A model generated the notes under the pieces. It was not told the origin of the DNA. It worked only from the letters and a program-made list of their open reading frames with translations, and did not search any database. From Candidatus Fermentithermobacillaceae bacterium (lineage in GTDB: Bacteria > Bacillota > Sulfobacillia > Fermentithermobacillales > Fermentithermobacillaceae), in contig DUQH01000102.1 in assembly GCA_012837895.1 (NCBI GenBank), positions 1 to 60,298 on the forward strand: a stretch of DNA of 60,298 bases, given 5' to 3'. The position numbers were made by a program, and so were the translations under genes. Shown one piece after another: positions 43,604-52,238 of this stretch (within the stretch, counting starts at the first letter, position 1; every line of letters starts with the position of its first letter).

Positions 43604-45415
43604 TCAGGAGTCGTCTCCGTCAGCCACAGTGGACGTAGCAGCCGCCTCTTCAAGCTCGCAAACCTCTGGCTCGACTTTGCATACCATGGTCCCATGGCGC
43701 GGACGTTTGGTATATGTGGTATGCAAGAGCTGGTGAGATCTCTCGCTAAGAGGCTTGCCAAGGAACGTATCGTACAGTTCCTTGACTGCCGGGTTCTCAT
43801 GGGACTTGCGCAAGGGCATGTTCCTATCTGCTTCATATATGGCAGCTATCCGCTCAAGCCTTATCTCTGTGTCAGTGGGGATAGGCTGGCCGCCACCGCC
43901 AATACATCCACCCGGGCAAGTCATAATCTCGATGAAGTGGTACTCAGATTCTCCTGATGTGATCGAATCCAGCAGCTTCCTGGCATTTGAAAGACCGTGC
44001 GCTACAGCAATCTTCAACGTGGTGCCGTTGAGGTCAACTGAAGCCGCCTTGACTCCGTCAAGCCCCCTGACAACTTCGAAGTCTATCTTGTCGAGGGTCT
44101 TGCCTGTGTAGATCTCACATGCCGTCCTCACTGCCGCTTCCATTACCCCGCCTGTGGCACCGAAGATAACCCCGGCACCTGTCGAGATTCCCAGAGGATC
44201 GTCGTAGTCCTCTTCAGGGAGGTTTGCAAAGTCGATACCGGCCTGCTTGATCATCCTTGCAAGTTCCCTGACTGTAAGCACATAATCCACATCCTGGTAT
44301 CCTGAGTCGTTCATCTCAGGCCTCTGGCATTCGAATTTCTTGGCAGTGCAAGGCATGATGGAAACTACTACCATATTTGCAGGATCTACGCCAATCTTCT
44401 TGGCATAGTAAGTTTTGGCAACAGCCCCGAACATCTGCTGCGGCGACTTGCAGGAAGACACGTTGTCTGCAACTTCAGGGTAGAACGTTTCCATGAACTT
44501 TATCCACCCAGGGCTGCATGAAGTGATTAGGGGCAGCGGGCCTCCTTTGGCCAACCTCTCAAGCAGTTCAGAACCTTCTTCCATGATGGTCAGGTCAGCA
44601 GCAAAGTCAGTGTCGAATACCCTGTCAAATCCAAGCTGTCTCAAGGCACTGACCATCTTGCCGGTGCTGATACTGCCCGCGGGCAAGCCAAAAGGTTCGC
44701 CGATAGCTACCCTGGTAGCAGGTGCGGTCTGGACTATCACGAACTTGTCAGGGTCACCCAAGGCCTCCCATACCTCTTCGGTGTAGTCACGCTCGTAAAG
44801 CGCTCCTACAGGGCATACCAGTACGCACTGGCCGCACATAATGCAGGTGCTGGCGCCCAGACCTTCACCCCAGGCCGGCGCGATGGTGGTATCAAGACCC
44901 CGCCCCACAGGACCTATGGCGTTCACAGTCTGCACTTTTTCGCATACAGCTACGCATCGCCTGCACAATATGCACTTGTTGGAGTCACGGACTACGGCTG
45001 GGGTTGACATATCGACCGGTTCCTCTTCTTTTACCCCGGGGAACCTGACACGCCTTATCCCAAGCCGGTCCGCCAAGTTCTGCAGTTCGCAGTTGAGGTT
45101 CCTTGGGCAAGTGGGACACTCATACGGGTGATCTGACAGTATCATCTCTACAGTAAGTTTGCGTGAAGCACGCACAGCCGGGGTATTGGTGCGGACCACC
45201 ATGCCTGGAGCTACAGGCGTCACACAGGCGGCCTGCAGCGTCTTAGCTCTCTCTACCTCGACTACGCAAACCCTACAGCTTCCTATAACGTTGATGTCTT
45301 TCAAGTAGCACAAAGAAGGGATGTCGATCCCTGCTGCCCTGGCAGCTTCTATAATCATGGTACCTTCTTCAACGGTTACTTGCTTCCCATCTATGGTCAA
45401 GGTTACCAATGCCAT
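43604..45415 (-). CDS. hydA: [FeFe]-hydrogenase catalytic subunit HydA (NADH-dependent, group A type)
   Basis: 603 residues. N-terminal 2Fe-2S ferredoxin domain (about 1-80), His/Cys 4Fe-4S domain (CPTCPRNLNC near 100-109), two 4Fe-4S clusters (CILCRRCVAVC, CIMCGQCVLVC), then the H-cluster domain: L1 TSCSPGW (298-304), L2 MPCTAKK (354-360), L3 MTCPGGCIGGGGQ (498-510). L1 has Ser where classical enzymes have a second Cys (TSCCPxW); a nearby Cys in VSSCKSPQQ may matter. I recall this variant from other NADH-linked enzymes, so activity is expected. Catalyses H2 formation/uptake with HydB and HydC, coupling NAD(H) and ferredoxin. Confidence 0.95.
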   Translation of the reverse strand: MALVTLTIDGKQVTVEEGTMIIEAARAAGIDIPSLCYLKDINVIGSCRVCVVEVERAKTLQAACVTPVAPGMVVRTNTPAVRASRKLTVEMILSDHPYECPTCPRNLNCELQNLADRLGIRRVRFPGVKEEEPVDMSTPAVVRDSNKCILCRRCVAVCEKVQTVNAIGPVGRGLDTTIAPAWGEGLGASTCIMCGQCVLVCPVGALYERDYTEEVWEALGDPDKFVIVQTAPATRVAIGEPFGLPAGSISTGKMVSALRQLGFDRVFDTDFAADLTIMEEGSELLERLAKGGPLPLITSCSPGWIKFMETFYPEVADNVSSCKSPQQMFGAVAKTYYAKKIGVDPANMVVVSIMPCTAKKFECQRPEMNDSGYQDVDYVLTVRELARMIKQAGIDFANLPEEDYDDPLGISTGAGVIFGATGGVMEAAVRTACEIYTGKTLDKIDFEVVRGLDGVKAASVDLNGTTLKIAVAHGLSNARKLLDSITSGESEYHFIEIMTCPGGCIGGGGQPIPTDTEIRLERIAAIYEADRNMPLRKSHENPAVKELYDTFLGKPLSERSHQLLHTTYTKRPRHGTMVCKVEPEVCELEEAAATSTVADGDDS

Positions 45416-45427
45416 CCCTCTCCCCCC

Positions 45428-48400
45428 TTACTCTTTCACGTCACACCGCAGGCATCGTCCGGCTTCGCGCTGGGCCTCGCGGGCTTCATAGCCTAGTTCA
45501 ACTTCAACAAAAGAGGTAACCCTGTCTTCCACAGGCAAGCACCTTACATCCGCTCTCGGCATCTTCTCTTCAATAACAGGAGCAGTGAGCTTCCGTGCGT
45601 GCTTGGACCTGGGCACTACATCAGCGGTTCCTCCAAGATATTGGTTAATCGCGGCAGCAGCTTTCTTGCCGCCTTCGATAGCTTCGACCACAGTTGCCGG
45701 ACCTGTCACACAGTCACCCGCGGCAAACACACCGGGGATGTCCGTTGCCATAGTTCTCGGGTCGACTGCAAAGGTGCCGTCCCTGTTGATATCAAGCCCG
45801 GTGCGGGCAAACCCGTCTGATTCAGGGTTCTGTCCTATGGCTGCAATGAACACGTCACAGTCAAGGTCGAACTCACTGCCTTCTACAGGATAAGTCCTGC
45901 GGCGGCCGGATGAGTCGAATTCACCTGCAACCATCCTGACACACCTGACCTTTTCGACCTTACCATCACCCAGCAGCTCCACTGGGTTAACCATAGCTTC
46001 AATGGCGATGCCTTCTTCAGAAGCTGCCTCAATCTCCTCGGGCTCAGCAGGCATATCTTCACGGCGGCGCCTGTAGACAACTGTTACCTTTTCCGCACCC
46101 AGCCTTCTTGCAGAGCGGGCAGCGTCCATGGCAACGTTTCCGCCGCCTACCACTACCACTTTCTTGCCGGTAAAGTCTATCTTCTTCCCGAGGTTGAGAT
46201 CCCGCAAGAAAACTACCCCAGGAATTACCCCATCAAGAGCTTCGCCTGGAATGCCCATTGCCCTGTCTTTGTGAGCGCCGATTGCTACGAACACAGCGTC
46301 GCAATCGTTAGTAAGCTGCTCCCAGCTCACATCTGTGCCCACTTTGACTCCTGTGCGGATGGCCACTCCAAGGCTCTTTATGACCTCGATATCCTGATTC
46401 AAAGCGTCCTTAGGCAGCCTGTACTGGGGAATACCCACTGCCAGCATACCTCCGGCCACCGGAAGCGCTTCGAACACTGTTACCGAATGTCCCTGCAAGG
46501 CAAGGTAATAAGCTGCGGTCAAGCCTGCAGGACCGGCACCCACTACAGCTACCTTTTTACCTGTAGGCGCTTTGGCAGCCGGCCTGGGCTTGGTGCCACG
46601 GTTGCCCAAGGCCCAATCCGAGGCAAACCGCTTGAGTTCCCTGATGGCAACCGGCTCATCAAGCTGGGCTCTCCTGCACCTTGATTCACATGGGTGATGG
46701 CAGACCCTGCCGCACACTACCGGGAACGGGTTTTCTCTCAGGATTTCTTCATAAGCTTCATCGAAGCGGCCTTGCCTGATAAGGTCAACGTAGATAGGAA
46801 CGTCGACATGAGCGGGACACGTGTTCTGGCACGGTGCATCAAACAATGCCGCACACACTGAAGCGGGACATTTCTTGTCCTTAATATGAATCTCGTACTC
46901 TTCCCTGAAGTACTTGATTGTGGACAGCACAGGGTTGGGAGCGCTTTGTCCTAAGCCGCACAACGCGCTTTCTTTGATAGACTCGCCTAATTCCACCAGG
47001 AGCTCAATATCCCCTTCCCTGCCTTCGCCGCGGGTGATGCGCTGGAGGATTTCCAGCATCCTCTTAGTTCCTATCCTGCACGGGGCACACTTACCGCATG
47101 ACTCAGACTGGACAAACTCCAAGAAGAACTTGGCCAGGTCTACCATACAGGTGTCCTCGTCCATGACCACGAATCCGCCGGAACCCATAATGGTACCCAA
47201 CTCAGCCAGTGACTCATAATCCACAGGCGTGTTGAGGTACTCAACAGGTATGCACCCTCCTGAAGGGCCTCCGGTCTGAACCGCTTTGAACCTCTTGCCG
47301 TCAGGAAGCCCGCCGCCGATGTCGAACACGATTTCGCCAATGGTGGTACCCATGGGTACTTCTGCAAGCCCGTTGTTATTGATGTTGCCGGCAAGGGCAA
47401 ACACCTTGGTGCCCTTTGACTTCTCAGTACCAATAGAGGAAAGCCACTCGGCGCCTTTCCTCAATACGACAGGCACATTCGCGAAGGTTTCGACGTTGTT
47501 GATGACAGTGGGCTTACCCCACAACCCCTCGTTGGCAGGGAAAGGAGGCCTTGGCCTGGGTTCACCCCTTTGACCCATTACTGAATTCAACAGGGCAGTT
47601 TCTTCGCCGCACACAAAAGCGCCCGCACCCAACCTTACGTCAATGTCAAAATCGAACCCGGAGTTGAGGATGTTCTTGCCAAGCAGCCCCAATGCACGCG
47701 CATCTTCTATCGCCTTGTAGAGCCTTTCAACTGCAAGGGGGTACTCGGCGCGGACGTAAACATAGCCTTGGGAAGCGCCCACGGCATAACCGGCTATGGT
47801 CATTCCTTCCAATAGTTTGTGCGGGTCACCTTCGATTGTCGACCTGTCCATGAAAGCTCCCGGGTCCCCTTCGTCAGCATTACACACGACGTACTTGGGG
47901 GAACCCTTAGCTTTGGCTGCAAATTCCCACTTAAGGCCGGTGGGAAACCCTGCGCCGCCACGGCCTCTGAGCCCGGATTTCTTAACAACATCGAGCACTT
48001 CTTCCGGTTTCATCTGCAAGGCTTTGGCAAGGCCGAAATATCCGTTCCGCGCAATGTACTCATTGATTGATTCAGGGTTGATTATTCCACAGTTTTCCAG
48101 CACTACCCTGGTTTGCTTGCTGAAAAACGGTATCTCTTCAAAGTCAACTATTGCTGCCTCAGTTTCAGGTTCCCTGTAAAGCAGCCTCTCAAGGACCCGC
48201 CCTTTAACCAGGTGCTCCTCGACAAGCTCGGGGACATCCTCTTCGTGCACCTGGCAGTAGAAAACACCTTCAGGATACACCATCATGTTTGGGCCAAAAC
48301 GGCAGAAACCAAAACACCCTGTTTCGACCACTTTTACCTCTTTATCAAGGCCGACCCGGGCAATCTCGGCTTCCAAAGCTTCTTTGAGGACAATGCTGCC

Positions 48401-48457
48401 CGATGCATGGCACCCGGTACCTGAACATACTAGGATGTGACTTCTGTAAAACTCCAT
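45428..48457 (-). CDS. hydB: HydB/NuoF-like NADH-binding subunit fused to a GltD-like oxidoreductase
   Basis: 1009 residues. N-terminal thioredoxin-like 2Fe-2S domain (about 1-100), NuoF flavoprotein domain with GLRGRGGAGFPTGLKW (about 163-177) and EDGDP-type FMN/NADH loop, SLBB domain, and the 4Fe-4S motif SESCGKCAPCRIG. From about 540 there is a second module: an Fe-S region CQNTCPAHVDVPIYVDLI, then FAD Rossmann motif VAVVGAGPAGLTAAY (about 636-650) and a second GGGNVAMDAARSARR with VVYRRRREDMPA, the NADPH-type motif. This is the GltD (glutamate synthase small subunit)/NfnB pattern. HydB in most HydABC complexes ends before this module. It suggests an added NADP(H) site. Follows the small ferredoxin gene. 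Confidence 0.93.
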   Translation of the reverse strand: MEFYRSHILVCSGTGCHASGSIVLKEALEAEIARVGLDKEVKVVETGCFGFCRFGPNMMVYPEGVFYCQVHEEDVPELVEEHLVKGRVLERLLYREPETEAAIVDFEEIPFFSKQTRVVLENCGIINPESINEYIARNGYFGLAKALQMKPEEVLDVVKKSGLRGRGGAGFPTGLKWEFAAKAKGSPKYVVCNADEGDPGAFMDRSTIEGDPHKLLEGMTIAGYAVGASQGYVYVRAEYPLAVERLYKAIEDARALGLLGKNILNSGFDFDIDVRLGAGAFVCGEETALLNSVMGQRGEPRPRPPFPANEGLWGKPTVINNVETFANVPVVLRKGAEWLSSIGTEKSKGTKVFALAGNINNNGLAEVPMGTTIGEIVFDIGGGLPDGKRFKAVQTGGPSGGCIPVEYLNTPVDYESLAELGTIMGSGGFVVMDEDTCMVDLAKFFLEFVQSESCGKCAPCRIGTKRMLEILQRITRGEGREGDIELLVELGESIKESALCGLGQSAPNPVLSTIKYFREEYEIHIKDKKCPASVCAALFDAPCQNTCPAHVDVPIYVDLIRQGRFDEAYEEILRENPFPVVCGRVCHHPCESRCRRAQLDEPVAIRELKRFASDWALGNRGTKPRPAAKAPTGKKVAVVGAGPAGLTAAYYLALQGHSVTVFEALPVAGGMLAVGIPQYRLPKDALNQDIEVIKSLGVAIRTGVKVGTDVSWEQLTNDCDAVFVAIGAHKDRAMGIPGEALDGVIPGVVFLRDLNLGKKIDFTGKKVVVVGGGNVAMDAARSARRLGAEKVTVVYRRRREDMPAEPEEIEAASEEGIAIEAMVNPVELLGDGKVEKVRCVRMVAGEFDSSGRRRTYPVEGSEFDLDCDVFIAAIGQNPESDGFARTGLDINRDGTFAVDPRTMATDIPGVFAAGDCVTGPATVVEAIEGGKKAAAAINQYLGGTADVVPRSKHARKLTAPVIEEKMPRADVRCLPVEDRVTSFVEVELGYEAREAQREAGRCLRCDVKE

Positions 48458-48476
48458 CAGGCCTCTCCTCTCTCAC

Positions 48477-48848
48477 TCAGGAATTGTCTTCTACGTTCAG
48501 AATCCATTGGTCAATCGGCTTGTGGTTCACGATGTGAGACACCACAATCTGCCTTCCCCGGGAAGGATCGACGTTACCGTAAACTACTTTTGGCTGCCCC
48601 GGAATTTGAACTTCTACGATTGGCTCCTTGGCACAAAGCCCTACGCAACCGGTCTCAGTAATGGCGACGTCGAACTTCCTCCTTACCTTGAGCTCATCAA
48701 TGATGGCAAGCATGGTTTCCCTTGCACCTGCCGCTATGCCACAAGTCCCCATCCCTACAACAATCCGGGGACTGCCCGAAGAAGTACGGAGCTGTATATC
48801 TTGCAGTGTTTCTTCCTTCAGGCGCTCAAGATCTTCCATTGATTTCAT
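48477..48848 (-). CDS. (2Fe-2S) ferredoxin, thioredoxin-like fold
   Basis: 123-residue thioredoxin-like ferredoxin. GMGTCGIAAGARE near the start and ETGCVGLCAKEP supply cysteines of a 2Fe-2S site, similar to the N-terminal domain of HydB and to NuoE. ATG at 48848 with GGGGAGG eight bases upstream, overlapping the ATPase gene by 23 bases. Probably shuttles electrons for the complex; exact partner is inferred. Confidence 0.85.
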   Translation of the reverse strand: MKSMEDLERLKEETLQDIQLRTSSGSPRIVVGMGTCGIAAGARETMLAIIDELKVRRKFDVAITETGCVGLCAKEPIVEVQIPGQPKVVYGNVDPSRGRQIVVSHIVNHKPIDQWILNVEDNS

Positions 48849-49410
48849 GGAACAAACCTCCCCTGTCGGGACGATAGCCTGCCAAGCTTAAACCGCCCCT
48901 CAGTTTCTCCTCGAACTTGAAAATAAAGGCCAACTGGCCTTCCCCTTCTGTACGGATTTGCCTTGTGTCCAAGTGGAAAACGCCTTCCGGTCCTTTGTAC
49001 TCAAGAACCACATCTATCAACGGATTGCCTGCCACGAAAGAAACTAAGGTAGCTGATATGTCACCTAAAGGCTGCCTGTCAGGATGGCTCAGCTTGTAGC
49101 TGACGCTGACCTGAGTTCCGCCTGACTCGTTAGAGTCTATAGATACTGAACCGCCGGCCATGGCAGCTGCCTGTGCTACCAAGGGCAGTCCTAACCCTAC
49201 TTTCTTGCTGTTTGATGAGGTGTAGAAAGGATCTAGGACACGAGCTTGCTCGCTGGAATTCATACCCTTGCCGTCATCTGAAACTGCTATTTGGAGAAGA
49301 TCTGCTTCTTGATCCTCAATCACGCTCACCGTGATATTCCGGGCGCCGGCATGGGCACTGTTCTGCAAAAGATCAAGCAGGTGCAATGATAAGTCTATGA
49401 TCCTGTCCAC
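48826..49410 (-). CDS. Stand-alone histidine-kinase-like (HATPase) ATP-binding protein
   Basis: 194 residues. The GHKL ATPase motifs are visible: N-box LLQNSAHAGARN, G1 VSDDGKGM and G2 KVGLGLPLVAQAA. No dimerisation/phospho-acceptor domain and no membrane segment, so it is not a classical sensor kinase. A C-terminal part from about 125 has no recognised motif. Resides in the hydrogenase operon as the second ATPase besides the sensor protein; an anti-sigma/partner-switching or kinase role is inferred. Confidence 0.8.
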   Translation of the reverse strand: MDRIIDLSLHLLDLLQNSAHAGARNITVSVIEDQEADLLQIAVSDDGKGMNSSEQARVLDPFYTSSNSKKVGLGLPLVAQAAAMAGGSVSIDSNESGGTQVSVSYKLSHPDRQPLGDISATLVSFVAGNPLIDVVLEYKGPEGVFHLDTRQIRTEGEGQLAFIFKFEEKLRGGLSLAGYRPDRGGLFHEINGRS

Positions 49411-49457
49411 CTCCCAAACTCAAGCGAAACTCACGCCCAAACACCTGACCTGGGGAA

Positions 49458-49985
49458 CTAGTCTCCGGCAACCTGGCTGGATTCAGCCTCTGCCTGTGCC
49501 CTGTAGAAACTGATGATTGACGGTATCTTGTCTTCTGTAACCCGTCCGTGAGTGTCTTTGTTGACCGTCATAACAGGCGCCAACCCGCAGGCACCCAGGC
49601 ACCTGACCACTTCAATGGTAAACAGGCCATCCTCAGTGGTGTCTCCGGCCTTTATCCCCAGTTCCTTCTCGAGCCTTGCCAGCACTTCAGGAGCTCCCCT
49701 TACATAACAGGCAGTACCCTGGCAGATTGAAATCACGTACTTGCCCCTGGGTCTCTCCCTGAAAAGCGAGTAGAAGGTAATAACTCCATAAACCTCAGAA
49801 AGAGAGACGCCCAAGATCTCAGCGACCTTGACCTGAACGTCTTTGGGTACATAACCTAAACGCTCCTGTACATAGTGAAGTACCTGCACTAAAGCCCCGC
49901 TGTCGCCTTTGTGCTTCTGGATATATTGCTCTATATCCAAGTGAATTCCGGCACAATCACACTTGTGCTCTGTGTTTTCCGACAT
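49458..49985 (-). CDS. hydC: HydC/NuoE-like 2Fe-2S subunit
   Basis: 175 residues of the thioredoxin-like NuoE family: N-terminal helical region with VLHYVQERLGYVPKDV, then cluster ligands in CQGTACYVRGAPEVL and CLGACGLAPVM. Forms the NADH-side electron-transfer subunit with HydB. ATG with GAAGGAGGGG upstream. A perfect palindrome 30 nt before the start may be regulatory. Confidence 0.93.
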   Translation of the reverse strand: MSENTEHKCDCAGIHLDIEQYIQKHKGDSGALVQVLHYVQERLGYVPKDVQVKVAEILGVSLSEVYGVITFYSLFRERPRGKYVISICQGTACYVRGAPEVLARLEKELGIKAGDTTEDGLFTIEVVRCLGACGLAPVMTVNKDTHGRVTEDKIPSIISFYRAQAEAESSQVAGD

Positions 49986-50014
49986 TGCTTCCCCTCCTTC
50001 CAGTGATATGCAAA

Positions 50015-50031
50015 CAGTTCATGTTGAACTG
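50015..50031. promoter_or_regulatory. Palindromic operator candidate upstream of hydC
   Basis: CAGTTCA, TGT, TGAACTG: perfect 7-bp arms about a 3-nt centre at 50015-50031, 30 nt before hydC, in the 122-bp gap after the DRTGG-like gene. It suits a dimeric repressor. No promoter elements were identified beside it. Confidence 0.45.
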
Positions 50032-50107
50032 AACTGCACAACCTTAGCTGATGGGACATCCGGACGACCCGCTCGCTGCAAAACCTGCTCAGCCAGCTTT
50101 ACGGTAA

Positions 50108-50449
50108 TCACTGCTTGTCATGAAGACTTTGATACAGCAGTCCGGACATCTCAAAGTTGCTCCGGGGAGTCCAAAGGACGGTCACCCCTTCTCTCCTCGC
50201 CCTTTCGCACGTTTCTTCCGGAACTTCACGTTGGCACACTAAGATGCATGCTAACTCTAAGAGGCTGGCAACAGCTACGATGTTCTCGTGTGTCTGCACA
50301 GTCAGCCAAACATAACCGGGCTTAGCATTGGCCATAACATGGGACAACACGTCACCTGAATAACCGCCCTTCGCAGGCCTCAGCCGCCCCTCTGTTGAAA
50401 TGGCCCTTTCTACCAGGTCAAATTTGGAGATTAAGTCTTGTACCTGCAT
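50108..50449 (-). CDS. DRTGG-domain-like small protein
   Basis: 113 residues. Sequence GYSGDVLSHVMANAKPGYVWLTVQTH and LLELACILVC resembles the DRTGG domain family, here without a neighbouring kinase domain. This type of gene recurs in [FeFe]-hydrogenase operons of Bacillota. Function unknown. ATG start with AGGAAG five bases upstream; 13 bases after the sensor gene. Confidence 0.6.
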   Translation of the reverse strand: MQVQDLISKFDLVERAISTEGRLRPAKGGYSGDVLSHVMANAKPGYVWLTVQTHENIVAVASLLELACILVCQREVPEETCERARREGVTVLWTPRSNFEMSGLLYQSLHDKQ

Positions 50450-50462
50450 TGATTCTTCCTTT

Positions 50463-52238
50463 CTATGCCTCTTGGCTATTGTGTTCTCGCTCTCCCATGG
50501 CGGGAGGACGTATTCCTGCCAGGTCTTTCACTTCTTGCGCAAGGGATTCAAGACGCTGGCGTAACTTGAATATGCAATCTGATAAAGCGCCCCGCCCAAG
50601 AACTACATCTTCTGCAAACGCCCTGCATGTAGGGGCACCGCAGGATCCGCAATCCAGGCCAGGAAGCTCGCCTAACACCTTTTCGAGCTTGGTGAGCTTG
50701 TTCTTAGCTTCCTGGGCATCATCATCAAGTCTGAAGATAGGCCTGGGAAGGATATCCACACTCATCCAGAGTGCAGGATCGTCTGGCGAAATATCTGCGA
50801 TAAGGGGGTTTGGCGGTGCTTCCAGGCTGGCTTGAGCCAGGGTGCTGAGCCTGGCCCTTGCCACAAACGGGTTAGATACTGCAAGGCAGCCGCCTACACA
50901 CCCGCCGGAGCACGCCTGGGCTTCAACGAAATCAATGTCGTTCAAGACACCTTTTTCAAGCTCTTCGAACACTGAGGAAACATGCATAATCCCGTCTACT
51001 GCCAAACCTCTCAGGTTCAATGCCATCAATTCGCCGCCTGACCGGCCCCATCCGATTCCATATCCTGACGACACAGGAAACTCAGCTCCTGTTGTTACCT
51101 CAGATGCATGGCGTTTCACCCAGGCATAGGCCAGGTCCATGGAAATAACCGCATCCACCACCGACCTGCCCCTGCCCACAGGCTGTCTTGCTGCCGTGAT
51201 CTTGGCAGGACACGGGGAGATAAACATTGCGGCAGGTGACTTCTCAGGATGCAGTTTCTTAGCCTTGTCTTTTGCCAGCCACGCAGCAATCTCCATGGGA
51301 GCCTCGCAAGGTATGAGATGTTTCAACAAGGATGGGTACCTCACTTGGATAAGCCTGAGCACTGCCGGGCAGGAACTGGAGATCAGGGGACGTGTTGACT
51401 TGTTTGCCTTGATATACTCCCTCATGGTGACCGTTACAAGATCTGCCGCAATAGAAACATCAAACACCTCATCAAATCCCCCGTCCACGCACAAGGCAGC
51501 TTTCACCACACCTGGGGTGATATTGGAAAACTGGCCATAGAAAGAAGGCGCTACCAGGGCTATCTTGAAGTCAAAGGTGTCCAGGATATCCCAATTGTCT
51601 GCAATTGCCACCTTAGCGTTGTTGGGACACCGCCTGATGCACTCGCCACAATCTATGCACCTGTCCTCCAGGATAAAAGCTTTGCCGTCCCTTACCCTGA
51701 TCGCCTCAGTGGGGCAGCTTTTTATGCAGTTGGTGCATCCCTGGCACCTCTCAGTCTCGAGCCTTACAGAATGGAAATGCGGCAACGCGCTGGTTTCCTG
51801 TTTTCCAGGTAATACCCGGCATACCACATTAGTGCCTTTTCCCAGCTTTGAAATGATCTCCATAGAGTCGGAACAAGCTTTGGCGTTTGGCAGCCCCATT
51901 CCGGCTCCGTACCCCATTTCCTTCACATGGGTCGGAGCTGTTGAGTAGCCTTCGGTCATAGCCATTTCGATATCCGCAATTCCAGGACCAGTGTCGGTTA
52001 CCACTATTTCCAGAGCACCGTCTTTCCAAAAGGTACTTACAGTGCCTTGGGAGGCATGGATCACGATATTCATAGCTAGCTCGTAAGCTACAATCAATGC
52101 ACGTCGCGAGGCCTCAGGCGGGAAGCCTATGCTAAGCAAAGCACGCTTGAGTTTGGACGTCTCAGTTCCTACTGTGCTAAACTCACCATTGCTCACTGAG
52201 TACTCATATATAAGCCTTTCAGGAGCAGCTACGGCCAT
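50463..52238 (-). CDS. Sensor-type [FeFe]-hydrogenase-like protein with N-terminal GHKL ATPase
   Basis: 591 residues in four parts: an RsbW-like ATPase domain (about 10-145; AYELAMNIVIH, TDTGPGI, GAGMGLPNAK); a 2x[4Fe-4S] ferredoxin (Cys 165-175 and 194-204); an H-cluster-like domain with Cys in SSSCPA (C290), SPCPAK (C343) and ACSGGCVGG (C443, C447); and a C-terminal cluster domain CGSCGAPTC (530-538). The four Cys needed for the H-cluster 4Fe site remain, while the proton-transfer Cys is Ser, a trait of sensory hydrogenases (HydS). Likely H2 or redox sensing controlling a regulator through the ATPase. ATG at 52238 has GGAGG eight bases upstream. Confidence 0.85.
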   Translation of the reverse strand: MAVAAPERLIYEYSVSNGEFSTVGTETSKLKRALLSIGFPPEASRRALIVAYELAMNIVIHASQGTVSTFWKDGALEIVVTDTGPGIADIEMAMTEGYSTAPTHVKEMGYGAGMGLPNAKACSDSMEIISKLGKGTNVVCRVLPGKQETSALPHFHSVRLETERCQGCTNCIKSCPTEAIRVRDGKAFILEDRCIDCGECIRRCPNNAKVAIADNWDILDTFDFKIALVAPSFYGQFSNITPGVVKAALCVDGGFDEVFDVSIAADLVTVTMREYIKANKSTRPLISSSCPAVLRLIQVRYPSLLKHLIPCEAPMEIAAWLAKDKAKKLHPEKSPAAMFISPCPAKITAARQPVGRGRSVVDAVISMDLAYAWVKRHASEVTTGAEFPVSSGYGIGWGRSGGELMALNLRGLAVDGIMHVSSVFEELEKGVLNDIDFVEAQACSGGCVGGCLAVSNPFVARARLSTLAQASLEAPPNPLIADISPDDPALWMSVDILPRPIFRLDDDAQEAKNKLTKLEKVLGELPGLDCGSCGAPTCRAFAEDVVLGRGALSDCIFKLRQRLESLAQEVKDLAGIRPPAMGEREHNSQEA

